64,000 nucleotides of DNA. It comes from Acidobacteriota bacterium. GTDB taxonomy: Bacteria; Acidobacteriota; Vicinamibacteria; Vicinamibacterales; UBA8438. The notes beneath the pieces were generated by a model. The model was not told where the DNA came from. It searched no databases and saw only the letters and a program-made list of their open reading frames with translations. Where the stretch lies: NCBI GenBank assembly GCA_015659035.1, contig DQNS01000004.1:36440-100439 (forward strand). Reading direction: 5' to 3'. Position numbers and translations under genes: made by a program. This document shows, piece by piece, positions 29,500 to 38,342 of this stretch; the first letter of the stretch is position 1; each line of letters starts with the position of its first letter.

Positions 29500-29541
29500 T
29501 CCTTCGACAAGGCCACGGCGTACTCTGCTCAGGATGAGCGG
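29499..29541 (+). repeat. CCTTCGACAA...CTCAGGATGAGC dispersed repeat
   Basis: TCCTTCGACAAGGCCACGGCGTACTCTGCTCAGGATGAGCGG; inverted relative at 47401-47444. Confidence 0.65.
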
Positions 29542-29636
29542 GAGTGTGAGCGGGGAGGCACGTGACGAGCGGGGAGGCATATAATGAGCCACCTGAAGTT
29601 TTCGCGCACAGTTCGGTAAGGATAAGGAGGTCCACG

Positions 29637-30839
29637 ATGTCGATCCTGAAGAAGTACGGTCTGCTGGGGACGATGGCGGTACTGGCGGTCGTCGTGGCGT
29701 GCAGCGGCGGAGCCATGGAGGCGCCGGCCGAAGAACAGGCTGCCGACGCAGCGGGCGACGCGGGTGGCGTGCAGGCGCCGATGTTCGAGGTCGACCCGCT
29801 CTGGCCGAAGCCGCTACCGAACCACTGGCTGCTGGGCTCGACCATCGGCGTGGATGCAGACACCCAGGACCACATCTGGGTCGTGCACCGCGCGTCGACG
29901 CTTGCCGCGAACGAGACGCCAGTTCTGGGAGACCCGCCGACCGCGGAGGAGTGCTGCGCGCCGGCGCCGCCGGTGCTCGAGTTCGACTCGGAGGGCAACC
30001 TCGTTGGACAGTGGGGCGGCCCCGGAGACGGTTACGACTGGCCGTCATCGAACCACGGCATCACCGTCGACCATATGGACAACGTCTGGATCGGGGGCAA
30101 CGGCGCGGGCGACTCCCACGCCCTCAAGTTCACGCGCGGGGGCGAGTTCTTGTTACAGATCGGCGTGGCCGGTCGCGACCCCGACAGCCTCAGCCTCGAC
30201 AGCTTCGGTCGCATCGCCAAGATCTCGGTCGACGGGCCGGAGAACGAGATCTACTTCGCGGACGGCTACGGCAACAAGCGGGTGGCGGTGGTCGACGCCG
30301 ACACCGGCGAGGTCAAGCGGTTCTGGGGCGCCTACGGGAACGAGCCGGACGACAGCGACCGGCAGCGCTACACACCGGGTGGCCCGCCACTGCAGCAGTT
30401 CAGAAGTCCGGTGCACTGCGCCGAGGTGTCTGACAGCGGACTGATCTACGTGTGCGACCGCTCGCACGACCGGATCCAGGTGTTCCAGAAGGACGGCACC
30501 TTCGTCGACGAGATGTTCGTGCTGCCCAACACGACCGGGTCCGGCTCGGCATGGGATATCGATTTCTCGCATGACCCGGACCAGGCCTACATCTATCTGG
30601 CGGACGGCGTGAACCAGCGGGTCCACATCATCGACCGCGAGAACCTGGAGCACTTGACCAGCTTTGGAGACGGCGGCCGGCAGCCGGGCCAGTTCTTCGG
30701 CGCGCACAGCATCACGGTCGACTCGCAGGGGAACATCTACACGACGGAGACCTACGAGGGAAAACGGCTGCAGAAGTTCGTCTACAAGGGGATGGGCCCG
30801 GTGACGACCCAGAACCAGGGCGTGGTCTGGCCGCGGTAG
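29637..30839 (+). CDS. NHL-repeat lipoprotein (peptidyl-alpha-hydroxyglycine alpha-amidating lyase-like propeller)
   Basis: VVVACSGG lipobox; repeated GRIAKISVDGPENEIYFADGYGNKRV / SGLIYVCDRSHDRIQVF / QGNIYTTETYEGKRLQKF NHL blades. Confidence 0.85.
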   Translation: MSILKKYGLLGTMAVLAVVVACSGGAMEAPAEEQAADAAGDAGGVQAPMFEVDPLWPKPLPNHWLLGSTIGVDADTQDHIWVVHRASTLAANETPVLGDPPTAEECCAPAPPVLEFDSEGNLVGQWGGPGDGYDWPSSNHGITVDHMDNVWIGGNGAGDSHALKFTRGGEFLLQIGVAGRDPDSLSLDSFGRIAKISVDGPENEIYFADGYGNKRVAVVDADTGEVKRFWGAYGNEPDDSDRQRYTPGGPPLQQFRSPVHCAEVSDSGLIYVCDRSHDRIQVFQKDGTFVDEMFVLPNTTGSGSAWDIDFSHDPDQAYIYLADGVNQRVHIIDRENLEHLTSFGDGGRQPGQFFGAHSITVDSQGNIYTTETYEGKRLQKFVYKGMGPVTTQNQGVVWPR

Positions 30840-30909
30840 GAGCGGGCCACGGCTGGCCGGACACCGCCAGCCATGCTCTGGAGCTTCAGGCTTTGGGCAC
30901 CAGGGCCGC

Positions 30910-31072
30910 TAAGGGTCCGCGCAAGAATAAGTTCCTATTTTGGGGCGTCGAGGCGTCCGGCTGGCAAGGCGCGAGGAGGGAACATACGAGCAGTATTCGA
31001 CCGACGAGCAACGTCGCCAGACGGGATGCATCGACGGCCGAAAATGGGAAGTTATTCTTGCGTGGGCCCTAA
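30910..31072 (+). repeat. Long palindromic repeat family, copy B, with TAA direct flanks
   Basis: [TAA]GGGTCCGCGCAAGAATAAGTTCCTATTTT ... AAAATGGGAAGTTATTCTTGCGTGGGCCC[TAA]; apex ATAC-gagca-GTAT at 30984-30996. Confidence 0.9.
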
Positions 31073-31147
31073 GAACCCGGGTGGACACACGTCTGCGACT
31101 TCTGGGCGTCGAGGCGACTCGGGACGATCCAGGGTAAGATCTCGCCC

Positions 31148-31381
31148 ATGCTTAAAGGCACCCGCCCTGGAATTCTGCGGAAAGTCCAGCCGATCAGCGT
31201 GCACGGCCAGATCTCCTGGGACGTGTTCTTCAGCGACCCGGACGATCTCGAGGGACCGGTACAGATGGCGCGGGTGGGGCCGGAGGACGTTGACCCTCAC
31301 CTCGAGCCTGGCGACCGGATCACGCTGGCGTATCTGCTCGGCAGCGTGACCAGCGTCACCCGCGACAAGGGCGACGGGTAG
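31148..31381 (+). CDS. Small conserved-looking hypothetical protein
   Basis: 77-aa ORF upstream of rsgA on the same strand. Confidence 0.5.
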   Translation: MLKGTRPGILRKVQPISVHGQISWDVFFSDPDDLEGPVQMARVGPEDVDPHLEPGDRITLAYLLGSVTSVTRDKGDG

Positions 31382-31398
31382 ACCCTGACCCCCTTCTC

Positions 31399-32511
31399 AT
31401 GAGCCCACCCAACAAGGACAGCGCCGATGTGGTGGACCTTGAAACGCTGGGCTGGGGCGACTGGTTCGCCAAGCCGTTCCGTCCGCACGCAGCCGAGGGA
31501 CTGCGACCGGCCCGGGTGGCCATACCCCACAACTACCTGTATCAGCTGTACACGGCGCAGGGCGAGTTGATGGGCGAGGCGGCCGGCCGGCTGCGGCACC
31601 AGACCGAGAGTGCCGACGGCATGCCGATCGTCGGCGACTGGGTCGCCATCCGGCCCAGCGAGACGGAACGCAAAGCGACCATCGAGGCGATACTCCCGCG
31701 ACTGAGCTGCTTCTCTCGCAAAGCCGCCGGCGAACCGACCCGTCGGCAGTTCGTGGCAGCGAACATCGACACGGTGTTCCTGGTGTGCGGCCTCGACGAC
31801 GACTTCAACCTGCGGAGAATCGAGCGCTACCTCGCGGCTATCGGGGACAGCGGCGCCACGGCGGTCATCGTGCTGAACAAGGCAGACGTCTGCCCCGACG
31901 TCGACGCGGCGCGCAGCGCCACCGCTGCGCTGGCGCCAGGCACGCCGATTCATGTCACCAGTTGCCTGGAGGACGGGGGCACCGATGCGCTCGAGGCCCA
32001 TCTGTCCCGAGGCAAGACGGTCGCACTGCTCGGGTCGTCCGGGGTCGGGAAGTCCACCATCATCAACCGGCTGCTGGGCACCGACCGGCAACGAACCTGC
32101 GAGGTGCGAGGCCGGGACAGCCGCGGCCGGCACACCACGACGCAGCGCGAGCTGATCCTGATGCCGAACAGTGGGCTGCTCATCGACACGCCAGGGATGC
32201 GCGAGCTCCAGCTGTGGGACAACACCGACGCGCTCACAGATGCGTTCGAGGACATCGACACGCTGGCGGCCGAGTGCCGTTTCCGGGACTGCGCGCACGA
32301 ACGAGAACCGGTGTGCGCCGTCCGCGCCGCGGTCGATGACGGGCGGCTCGCGGCGTCACGGCTCGACAACTACCACCGGCTGCAACGCGAGGGCGACCTG
32401 CTGCGCCGGCGGCGTGACGAGCTGGCGCGGCTCGAGGAGCAACGCCGCGTCACGATCGCCCACCGCGCGATGCGGGCCCTGCGTCACAACCGGTTGAGGG
32501 ACGAGAAGTAA
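31399..32511 (+). CDS. rsgA: Ribosome small subunit-dependent GTPase A
   Basis: Circularly permuted GTPase motifs VLNKADV, LGSSGVGKSTIINRLLG, DTPGMRELQLW; C-terminal zinc-binding CRFRDCAHEREPVCAV. Confidence 0.95.
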   Translation: MSPPNKDSADVVDLETLGWGDWFAKPFRPHAAEGLRPARVAIPHNYLYQLYTAQGELMGEAAGRLRHQTESADGMPIVGDWVAIRPSETERKATIEAILPRLSCFSRKAAGEPTRRQFVAANIDTVFLVCGLDDDFNLRRIERYLAAIGDSGATAVIVLNKADVCPDVDAARSATAALAPGTPIHVTSCLEDGGTDALEAHLSRGKTVALLGSSGVGKSTIINRLLGTDRQRTCEVRGRDSRGRHTTTQRELILMPNSGLLIDTPGMRELQLWDNTDALTDAFEDIDTLAAECRFRDCAHEREPVCAVRAAVDDGRLAASRLDNYHRLQREGDLLRRRRDELARLEEQRRVTIAHRAMRALRHNRLRDEK

Positions 32512-32540
32512 TGTCCTGCTCAAGCATCCACGGAGAAGCC

Positions 32541-33752
32541 ATGAAGACCCTCTGTGTTTCGGTGCTCATGATGGTCCTGACCGGCGCGAGTGCGACGGCC
32601 CAGAACACGCCGATCACCATCCGGGCCGGCCGGCTCATCGACGGCGCGGGCGGTGTCAGCGAGAACGTCAGAATCACGCTCGACGGGCCCCGGATCGCCA
32701 GGGTGGACCGGCTCCGTGGCGCGGTCACCTACGACCTCTCGGACCTGACGGTGATGCCGGGCTGGATCGACACGCACGTGCATCTGACCAACCACTTCGA
32801 CGCCGACGGGCGCAACCACAGCGATCCCGACGAGACTCCGGAGCAGGCGATCCTGTATGCGGTGGAGAACGCCTACCGCACGCTGATGGCCGGCTTCACC
32901 ACCGTCCAGAGCCTGGGAAGCCCCCGGGACCTGGACCTGCGCGAGGCGATCGCTCGCGGCGGCCTCCCGGGCCCGCGGATCCTGACCTCCCTCCGCGCGG
33001 TCAATAGTCGTACCGGCACACCCGAGGAGATCCGGGCGTTCGTGCGTCAGCTCGACGCCGATGGCGCGGACGTCGTGAAGATCTTCGCGTCCGCAAGCAT
33101 TCGGGAAGGCGGCGCGCAGGTCATGACCGACGAACAACTCCAAGCAGTCTGTGGCGAGGCGAACCAGCTGGGTCTGCGGACGGTGGCCCACGCCTACGGA
33201 ACCGAGAGCCTCACGGCGACCATCGAGGCAGGGTGTGGCGGCATCGAGCACGGCACCCGCTACGACGACGCCGTCATCGCCCTGATGGCCGACCGCGGCA
33301 CCTATCTCGACCCGCAGATCGGGCTGCTCTGGGAGAACTACGCGGAGCACAAGGAGGCGTTTCTCGGGCGGGGCAACTACACCGAGGAAGGCTTCGCGCT
33401 GATGGAACAGGCCCGGGTGACCGGGTACGAGACCTTCCAGCGCACGCTCGCTCACGGCGGCGTCAGGGTGGTCTACGGCACCGACGCCGTGGCCGGCGCC
33501 CACGGGCGCAACGCCGAGGAGTTCGTGGCCCGGGTCCGTTACGGCCTGCAGGATCCGATGGACGCGATCATCTCGGCGACCTCGCGCGCCGCTGAGGCGC
33601 TCGGTCTCGCCGACCAGATCGGCACCCTCGCTCCGGGCTTCGCGGCCGACCTGGTCGCCGTCGCCGGCAACCCACTCGACGACATCACCGCGGTGCGTGG
33701 CGTCATGTTCGTGATGAAGGGCGGGGTCGTCTACAAGAACGTCGCGCCGTAG
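32541..33752 (+). CDS. Secreted amidohydrolase-family protein
   Basis: Signal peptide; PGWIDTHVHLTNH; GIEHGTRYDD; YGTDAVAG. Confidence 0.92.
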   Translation: MKTLCVSVLMMVLTGASATAQNTPITIRAGRLIDGAGGVSENVRITLDGPRIARVDRLRGAVTYDLSDLTVMPGWIDTHVHLTNHFDADGRNHSDPDETPEQAILYAVENAYRTLMAGFTTVQSLGSPRDLDLREAIARGGLPGPRILTSLRAVNSRTGTPEEIRAFVRQLDADGADVVKIFASASIREGGAQVMTDEQLQAVCGEANQLGLRTVAHAYGTESLTATIEAGCGGIEHGTRYDDAVIALMADRGTYLDPQIGLLWENYAEHKEAFLGRGNYTEEGFALMEQARVTGYETFQRTLAHGGVRVVYGTDAVAGAHGRNAEEFVARVRYGLQDPMDAIISATSRAAEALGLADQIGTLAPGFAADLVAVAGNPLDDITAVRGVMFVMKGGVVYKNVAP

Positions 33753-33881
33753 TGGCCCACCGCGTTCCGCAATCGTCGTGTGCCGCCGAAGATGCGTTTT
33801 TCCGCGGCGCCTCCCCGGCCGGCCCCGGCAGATCACGCGCGACGGCGGCGGAGAGCATCTTGCGCAGGCCCGGCGGCAGGC

Positions 33882-34322
33882 TTAGCGCCCGAGCCGCTCC
33901 AGCTCCTCGGCGTGGTCGGTCTCCTCGGCCAGCATGTCCTCGAGCCGGATGGCGAGCCCCCTGTCGCCGCATTCCTCCGCCTGGGCGATCCGCGTCGCGT
34001 AGTTCGCAATCACGTGCCGCTCGGCCGCAACGTCGATCTTCATCATCTCCCTGGCGGTCCGGACCTTCTTTGGCATCGACGGGTTGATGTCGAGCTCTCC
34101 CCCGAGCGCCGTGATCTTGTCCGCCAGGAACACCGCGTGGTTCATCTCGCCCGCGATGTCCCCCTTCAGCTCTTCCCGCAGCTCGTGCCCGAGCAGCCCG
34201 GTGGCCGACGCGGAGTGATACAGATACCGTAGCACCGCCTCGAGCTCGAGGTTCAGGTCCTCGTTCAGGCCGTCGATCAGCTGCTGCTTCACGTCGTGCT
34301 TCTTCGTCGTTCGCTTCGCCAT
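33882..34322 (-). CDS. Bacterioferritin-like ferritin-family protein
   Basis: MAKRTTKKHDVKQQLIDGLNEDLNLELEAVLRYLYHSASATGLLG; E..H pairs (GEMNHAVFLADKI; ETDHAEELERLGR). Confidence 0.85.
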   Translation of the reverse strand: MAKRTTKKHDVKQQLIDGLNEDLNLELEAVLRYLYHSASATGLLGHELREELKGDIAGEMNHAVFLADKITALGGELDINPSMPKKVRTAREMMKIDVAAERHVIANYATRIAQAEECGDRGLAIRLEDMLAEETDHAEELERLGR

Positions 34323-34495
34323 TCCTGCCTCCTGATTGACTGACATGGGCCTCCCCACACTCGAGCGGGTGCCCCAGCTTTCGTTCGGTGCCGGCATCGA
34401 GTACTGTGATGCCTTCACACACGGGGGTCGTCTGATGATAACCGGGGGCGGCGCCGAACGTGGGGTCCGGTGACCAACGTCGCGAGATGGACACG

Positions 34496-35494
34496 ATGAC
34501 ATACCGATTTGTCGCGCGCGACCGGCTCCTGTTCTGGTGCCTCATTGTCGGCCTCCTGGCGACGAGCGAGGCTCGAGCCCAACGCGGGTTCGAGCTCCCG
34601 GACACGGTGACCCGCCGCGCCGTCGACATCTGGAGCGAAGGAACCCGGTTGGCCGGCGACCTCTACGCACCCCGTGACCTGGCGGCCGACGAGACACGAC
34701 CGACCATCGTCATGAGTCACGGCTGGGGCGGCACGAAGGCCCTGCTCACCAATGTCGCGTCGCGACTGGCCGCCGAGGGCTACCTGGTGCTGGCGTTCGA
34801 CTACCGCGGCTGGGGCGAGAGCGCCGGCAAGCTGGTGGTCCAGGGCGACATGCCGGACCGCGACGCCGACGGCATCGTGACGGTCCGGGCCAGAGAGATC
34901 CGGAACGTGGTCGACCCTATCGACCAGACCGTGGACATCCAGCGGGCCTTCGACTTCATCGAAGGCGAGCCGAATGTCGACACCACGCGGCTCGGCTACT
35001 GGGGCTCGAGCTACTCGGGCGCCCACGCCATCTGGGTCGCGGCGCACGAGCCACGCGCCGGATGCGCCGTCGGTCAGGTCGCGGCCGCCGACTCGCGGAG
35101 TCTGGCCGCCGTCTCCTGGGCCGACCAGGACATCGCCGAACATGCCCGCCTCCAGGCGATTCGTCGCGCGCGGGGCGACATCGACCCGCTGCCACAGGGC
35201 ACGGACAAGGCGCCCAACCTCAACGGCTGGGCCCATCTCGACAAGGTGCTCTCCTACAACCCGGTCGATGACGCCGGCCGGATCACGATTCCGCTCCTGG
35301 TCATCGACGCCGGGAACGAGGAGCTGTTCGACCGGCACATCGCCGGCGAGTTGGCGATCCAGCGCGCGCAGGCCAACGGCGCACCGGCCGAGTACACCGT
35401 GATTCCCGGCATCACCCACTACCAGGTCTACGGTGACCACTTCGAGGAAGCCACGCGGATGGCGGTCGACTGGTTCGCCGGCTGCTGGAAGTAG
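34496..35494 (+). CDS. Secreted alpha/beta hydrolase
   Basis: Signal peptide; VMSHGWGGTKA; GYWGSSYSGAHA; C-terminal GITHYQVY. Confidence 0.88.
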   Translation: MTYRFVARDRLLFWCLIVGLLATSEARAQRGFELPDTVTRRAVDIWSEGTRLAGDLYAPRDLAADETRPTIVMSHGWGGTKALLTNVASRLAAEGYLVLAFDYRGWGESAGKLVVQGDMPDRDADGIVTVRAREIRNVVDPIDQTVDIQRAFDFIEGEPNVDTTRLGYWGSSYSGAHAIWVAAHEPRAGCAVGQVAAADSRSLAAVSWADQDIAEHARLQAIRRARGDIDPLPQGTDKAPNLNGWAHLDKVLSYNPVDDAGRITIPLLVIDAGNEELFDRHIAGELAIQRAQANGAPAEYTVIPGITHYQVYGDHFEEATRMAVDWFAGCWK

Positions 35495-35510
35495 ACAGTG
35501 ACACGAAGAC

Positions 35511-35559
35511 GTCAGCAGATAGAAGGCAGAAGGCAGAAGAAACCGGTGGGCTTCGCCGC
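35511..35559 (+). repeat. Heptanucleotide tract plus GGGCTTCGCC cap
   Basis: CAGATAGAAGGCAGAAGGCAGAAGAAACCGGTGGGCTTCGCCG. Confidence 0.7.
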
Positions 35560-35586
35560 ATCGGTTGGTGCCCTGCCAAGGAGACT

Positions 35587-37233
35587 GTGAAGATGAAGCG
35601 ACTTGCCATGGTCGTCGCGCTGCTCGTATCGGCCCAGTTGGCGGCCGCGCAGGCACAAACCTCGGAGTCTGGCGGTGGTACGACTCCGTCGTTTAGCCCG
35701 GTGACCTGGGAACGGCTGATGAACGCGGCCGACGAGCCGGAGAACTGGCTGATGTACTCGGGCACGCTCGACAGCCAGCGCTTCAGCCGGCTCGACCAGA
35801 TCCACAACCGGAACGTGGGCGAGCTCGAGCTGAAGTGGGCCTACCAGATCCCGCAGCGCGACCGGGCGGAGACCACTCCCCTGGTGGTCGACGGGGTGAT
35901 GTTCATCACCGAGTCACCGAGCAACCTGGTCGCTGTCGACGCGGCCACCGGACGCCAGTACTGGCGTTATAACCATGAACTGCCGGACGACCTGAAGGTC
36001 TGCTGCGGCCGGAACAACCGGGGGGTGGCGATCCTGGGCGACACGCTCTACATGAGCACCCTCGACGCCCATCTGGTCGCGATCGACGCGCGCAGCGGCA
36101 ACCTGGTGTGGAATACCGAGGTGGCCGACCACGCCGCCGGTTACAGCAAGACGGCCGCACCGCTCGTCGTGAAGGACCAGATCGTCACCGGGATCGCGGG
36201 GGGCGAATACGGCATCCGCGGGTTTCTCGACTCCTACAACGCCGCCAGCGGCGAGCTCGAGTGGCGCACCCACACGATTCCGGGCCCCGACCATCCTGAC
36301 AACCAGACCTGGGCAGGCGATTCGTGGCGCACCGGCGGCTCGCCGACCTGGATCACCGGGGCATACGACCCGGATCTGAACCTGGTCTACTGGGGCACCG
36401 GCAACCCGGGGCCGGACTGGAACGGCGACGTTCGGATGGGCGACAACCTGTACGCCGACTCGGCACTGGCGCTCAACGGCGACACGGGCGAGATGGAATG
36501 GTATTTCCAGTTCACACCGCACGACGTGCACGACTGGGACGCCATCCAGGTGCCGATCCTCGCCGACCTCCAGATCGACGGCGGTATCCGCAAGGTGATG
36601 ATGTGGGCGAACCGCAACGCCTTCTACTACACCCTCGACCGGGAAACCGGCGAGTTCCTGGTCGGCGAGCCGTTCGCGCGGCAGACCTGGGCCGAGCGGC
36701 TTGACACGACCGGTCGACCGATCCGGCGTCCAAACACCTCCCCCTCGGTCGAGGGGACCGTCGTGTCGCCCCCGGTGGGTGGCGGCACCAACTGGTTCTC
36801 GCCCAGCTTCAGCCCAAGAACGGAGCTGTTCTACGTGATGGCGTTCGACAGCGAGGCGGAGTACTACATCCGTGACGACACCTACGAGGAGGGGCGGACG
36901 TTCACGGGTGGCGGGTCGCAGTCGACCGGGCCGATGGACCACTCTACGAGCGCCGTCCGCGCCATCGACCCCAAGACCGGCGCGCGGCGATGGGAGTATC
37001 AGGTACAGCCGCGGTCGACGGCCGGTGTGCTCTCGACCGCAGGCGACCTGGTGTTCAGTGGCAGCGTCGACGGCTATTTCTATGCCCTCGACGCCATCAG
37101 CGGCCGGGAGCTGTGGCACATCGCCGTCGGCGGGCGGGTACATGCGGCGCCGATGAGCTTCGCGGTCGACGGCACGCAGTATGTGACGATTGCCGCCGGC
37201 AACGTCGTCTACACGTTCGGGCTGCGGGACTAA
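35587..37233 (+). CDS. PQQ-dependent dehydrogenase (methanol/ethanol family)
   Basis: Vicinal cysteines in KVCCGRNNRGVAI; WAGDSWRTGGSPTWITGAYDPDLNLVYWGTGNPGPDWNG; VHDWDAIQVPIL. Confidence 0.93.
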   Translation: MKMKRLAMVVALLVSAQLAAAQAQTSESGGGTTPSFSPVTWERLMNAADEPENWLMYSGTLDSQRFSRLDQIHNRNVGELELKWAYQIPQRDRAETTPLVVDGVMFITESPSNLVAVDAATGRQYWRYNHELPDDLKVCCGRNNRGVAILGDTLYMSTLDAHLVAIDARSGNLVWNTEVADHAAGYSKTAAPLVVKDQIVTGIAGGEYGIRGFLDSYNAASGELEWRTHTIPGPDHPDNQTWAGDSWRTGGSPTWITGAYDPDLNLVYWGTGNPGPDWNGDVRMGDNLYADSALALNGDTGEMEWYFQFTPHDVHDWDAIQVPILADLQIDGGIRKVMMWANRNAFYYTLDRETGEFLVGEPFARQTWAERLDTTGRPIRRPNTSPSVEGTVVSPPVGGGTNWFSPSFSPRTELFYVMAFDSEAEYYIRDDTYEEGRTFTGGGSQSTGPMDHSTSAVRAIDPKTGARRWEYQVQPRSTAGVLSTAGDLVFSGSVDGYFYALDAISGRELWHIAVGGRVHAAPMSFAVDGTQYVTIAAGNVVYTFGLRD

Positions 37234-37582
37234 TGGCGCTGTTCGAGCCGCTGTTCGGCGCGCTGAACGCAACCGGGCGAGATACGTCGTGGTCGGCGGT
37301 CTGGCCACGGTGCCGCATGGCTATGCGCGTTTCACCGCGGACGCCGATCTGGTCGTGGACCTGGCAGACGTTGTATCGTCGGCGGCCTGGAAGACCGTCA
37401 CGTGGGACGGTAACCGGGACGCGCTGCTGGACTCGACACTCGCCGCCACGCCGGCGCAGTGGCTCGCCTGGCTCGACGACGCGATCGAGATCGCCTGCCG
37501 CGCCGACGTCTTGAGCAACCGGACCGCAGGCAAGGAAAAGAAACGAGTCGAGAAGCCGGTGAAGCCCTCCAACTTCTCCTGA
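37233..37582 (+). pseudogene. Degenerate nucleotidyltransferase (AbiEii/MNT-like) gene, frameshifted and internally truncated
   Basis: MALFEPLFGALNATG (frame 0), then one frame over ARYVVVGGLATVPHGYARFTADADLVVDL (NTase GG...DxD-like), then an abrupt join to TWDGNRDALLDSTLAATPAQWLAWLDDAIEIA. Confidence 0.65.
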
Positions 37583-37633
37583 CTCCTGTCTTCTGCCTGC
37601 CCTGAGCCCAGTCGAAGGGTCTCCTGACTCCTT
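37554..37633 (-). repeat. Heptanucleotide tract plus cap, interrupted by a CCTTCGAC...CTCAGG element
   Basis: Plus strand GGTGAAGCCCTCCAACTTCTCCTGACTCCTGTCTTCTGCCTGCCCTGAGCCCAGTCGAAGGGTCTCCTGACTCC. Confidence 0.7.
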
Positions 37634-37636
37634 CGT

Positions 37637-38203
37637 TCAGTGCACCCCGTGGCCCATCTGGAGCATCGAGGGCTCGGCACCGAGCCGGCGGATCGCGGTT
37701 TCCCACATCTGGGTCGCCTGGGTCTCGAAGATCAGGTCGAGCTGGACGTCGGCGATGAGCCAGGCCGAGGCCGCGAGCTCGGCATCGAGCTGTCCCGCGC
37801 CCCACCCCGCATAGCCGGTCAGCAGCCGGGTCCGGCCTTGTGAGCGGTTCACGAGCAGTCGCCGGAGCAGGTCCGCCGATGTCGACAGATACAGGCCGTC
37901 GCAGACCCGCACCGCCTCGGCATCCGCCCGCTGGTCCCCCATCAGGATCCAGCCGCGCTCCGGCTCGACGGGACCGCCGATCCAGAGCTGCAGACCGTTG
38001 TCCACCTCGACCGGCGGCGTCAGACTCACGACCGACGACGCCGGCGTGTCGGTCTGCCGGTTCAGCACCAGCCCGAACGCAGCCTCCTCACTGTGCTCGC
38101 ACAGCAGCACGACGGTCTGCTTGAAGTTCGGGTCGTTGAGCTGCGGCATCGAGAGCAGCAGCCTCGGCGCCAGCGAATTGCTGTTTCCCCGTGTGGTCAT
38201 CAT
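37637..38203 (-). CDS. YqgE/AlgH family protein
   Basis: LLLSMPQLNDPNFKQTVVLLCEHSEEAAFGLVLNR; GYAGWGAGQLDAELA. Confidence 0.93.
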   Translation of the reverse strand: MMTTRGNSNSLAPRLLLSMPQLNDPNFKQTVVLLCEHSEEAAFGLVLNRQTDTPASSVVSLTPPVEVDNGLQLWIGGPVEPERGWILMGDQRADAEAVRVCDGLYLSTSADLLRRLLVNRSQGRTRLLTGYAGWGAGQLDAELAASAWLIADVQLDLIFETQATQMWETAIRRLGAEPSMLQMGHGVH

Positions 38204-38342
38204 CCCTCGCTCGATCCTAGCAGGTTACGCTGACACACGGCGGGCGCCGTGTCCACGACCCAGCACGTCTCACCGGCGCCGGCAGCTCGGGGTAAAGACC
38301 TGGGCCCTCGTCGCGCCGTGTACTGCCCGGGCGCGGCGTTGT

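Noticed and set aside
30940-31137. 65-aa ORF MGRRGVRLARREEGTYEQYSTDEQRRQTGCI... and its counterpart at 26623
   Set aside because: Similarity between the two translations is explained by the DNA repeat; the copies lack RBS/start conservation and diverged copies C-E do not keep an intact frame.
35511-35559. Possible CRISPR-like or simple microsatellite array
   Set aside because: Period is ~7 nt with no repeat-spacer architecture; treated as a degenerate heptamer family instead.
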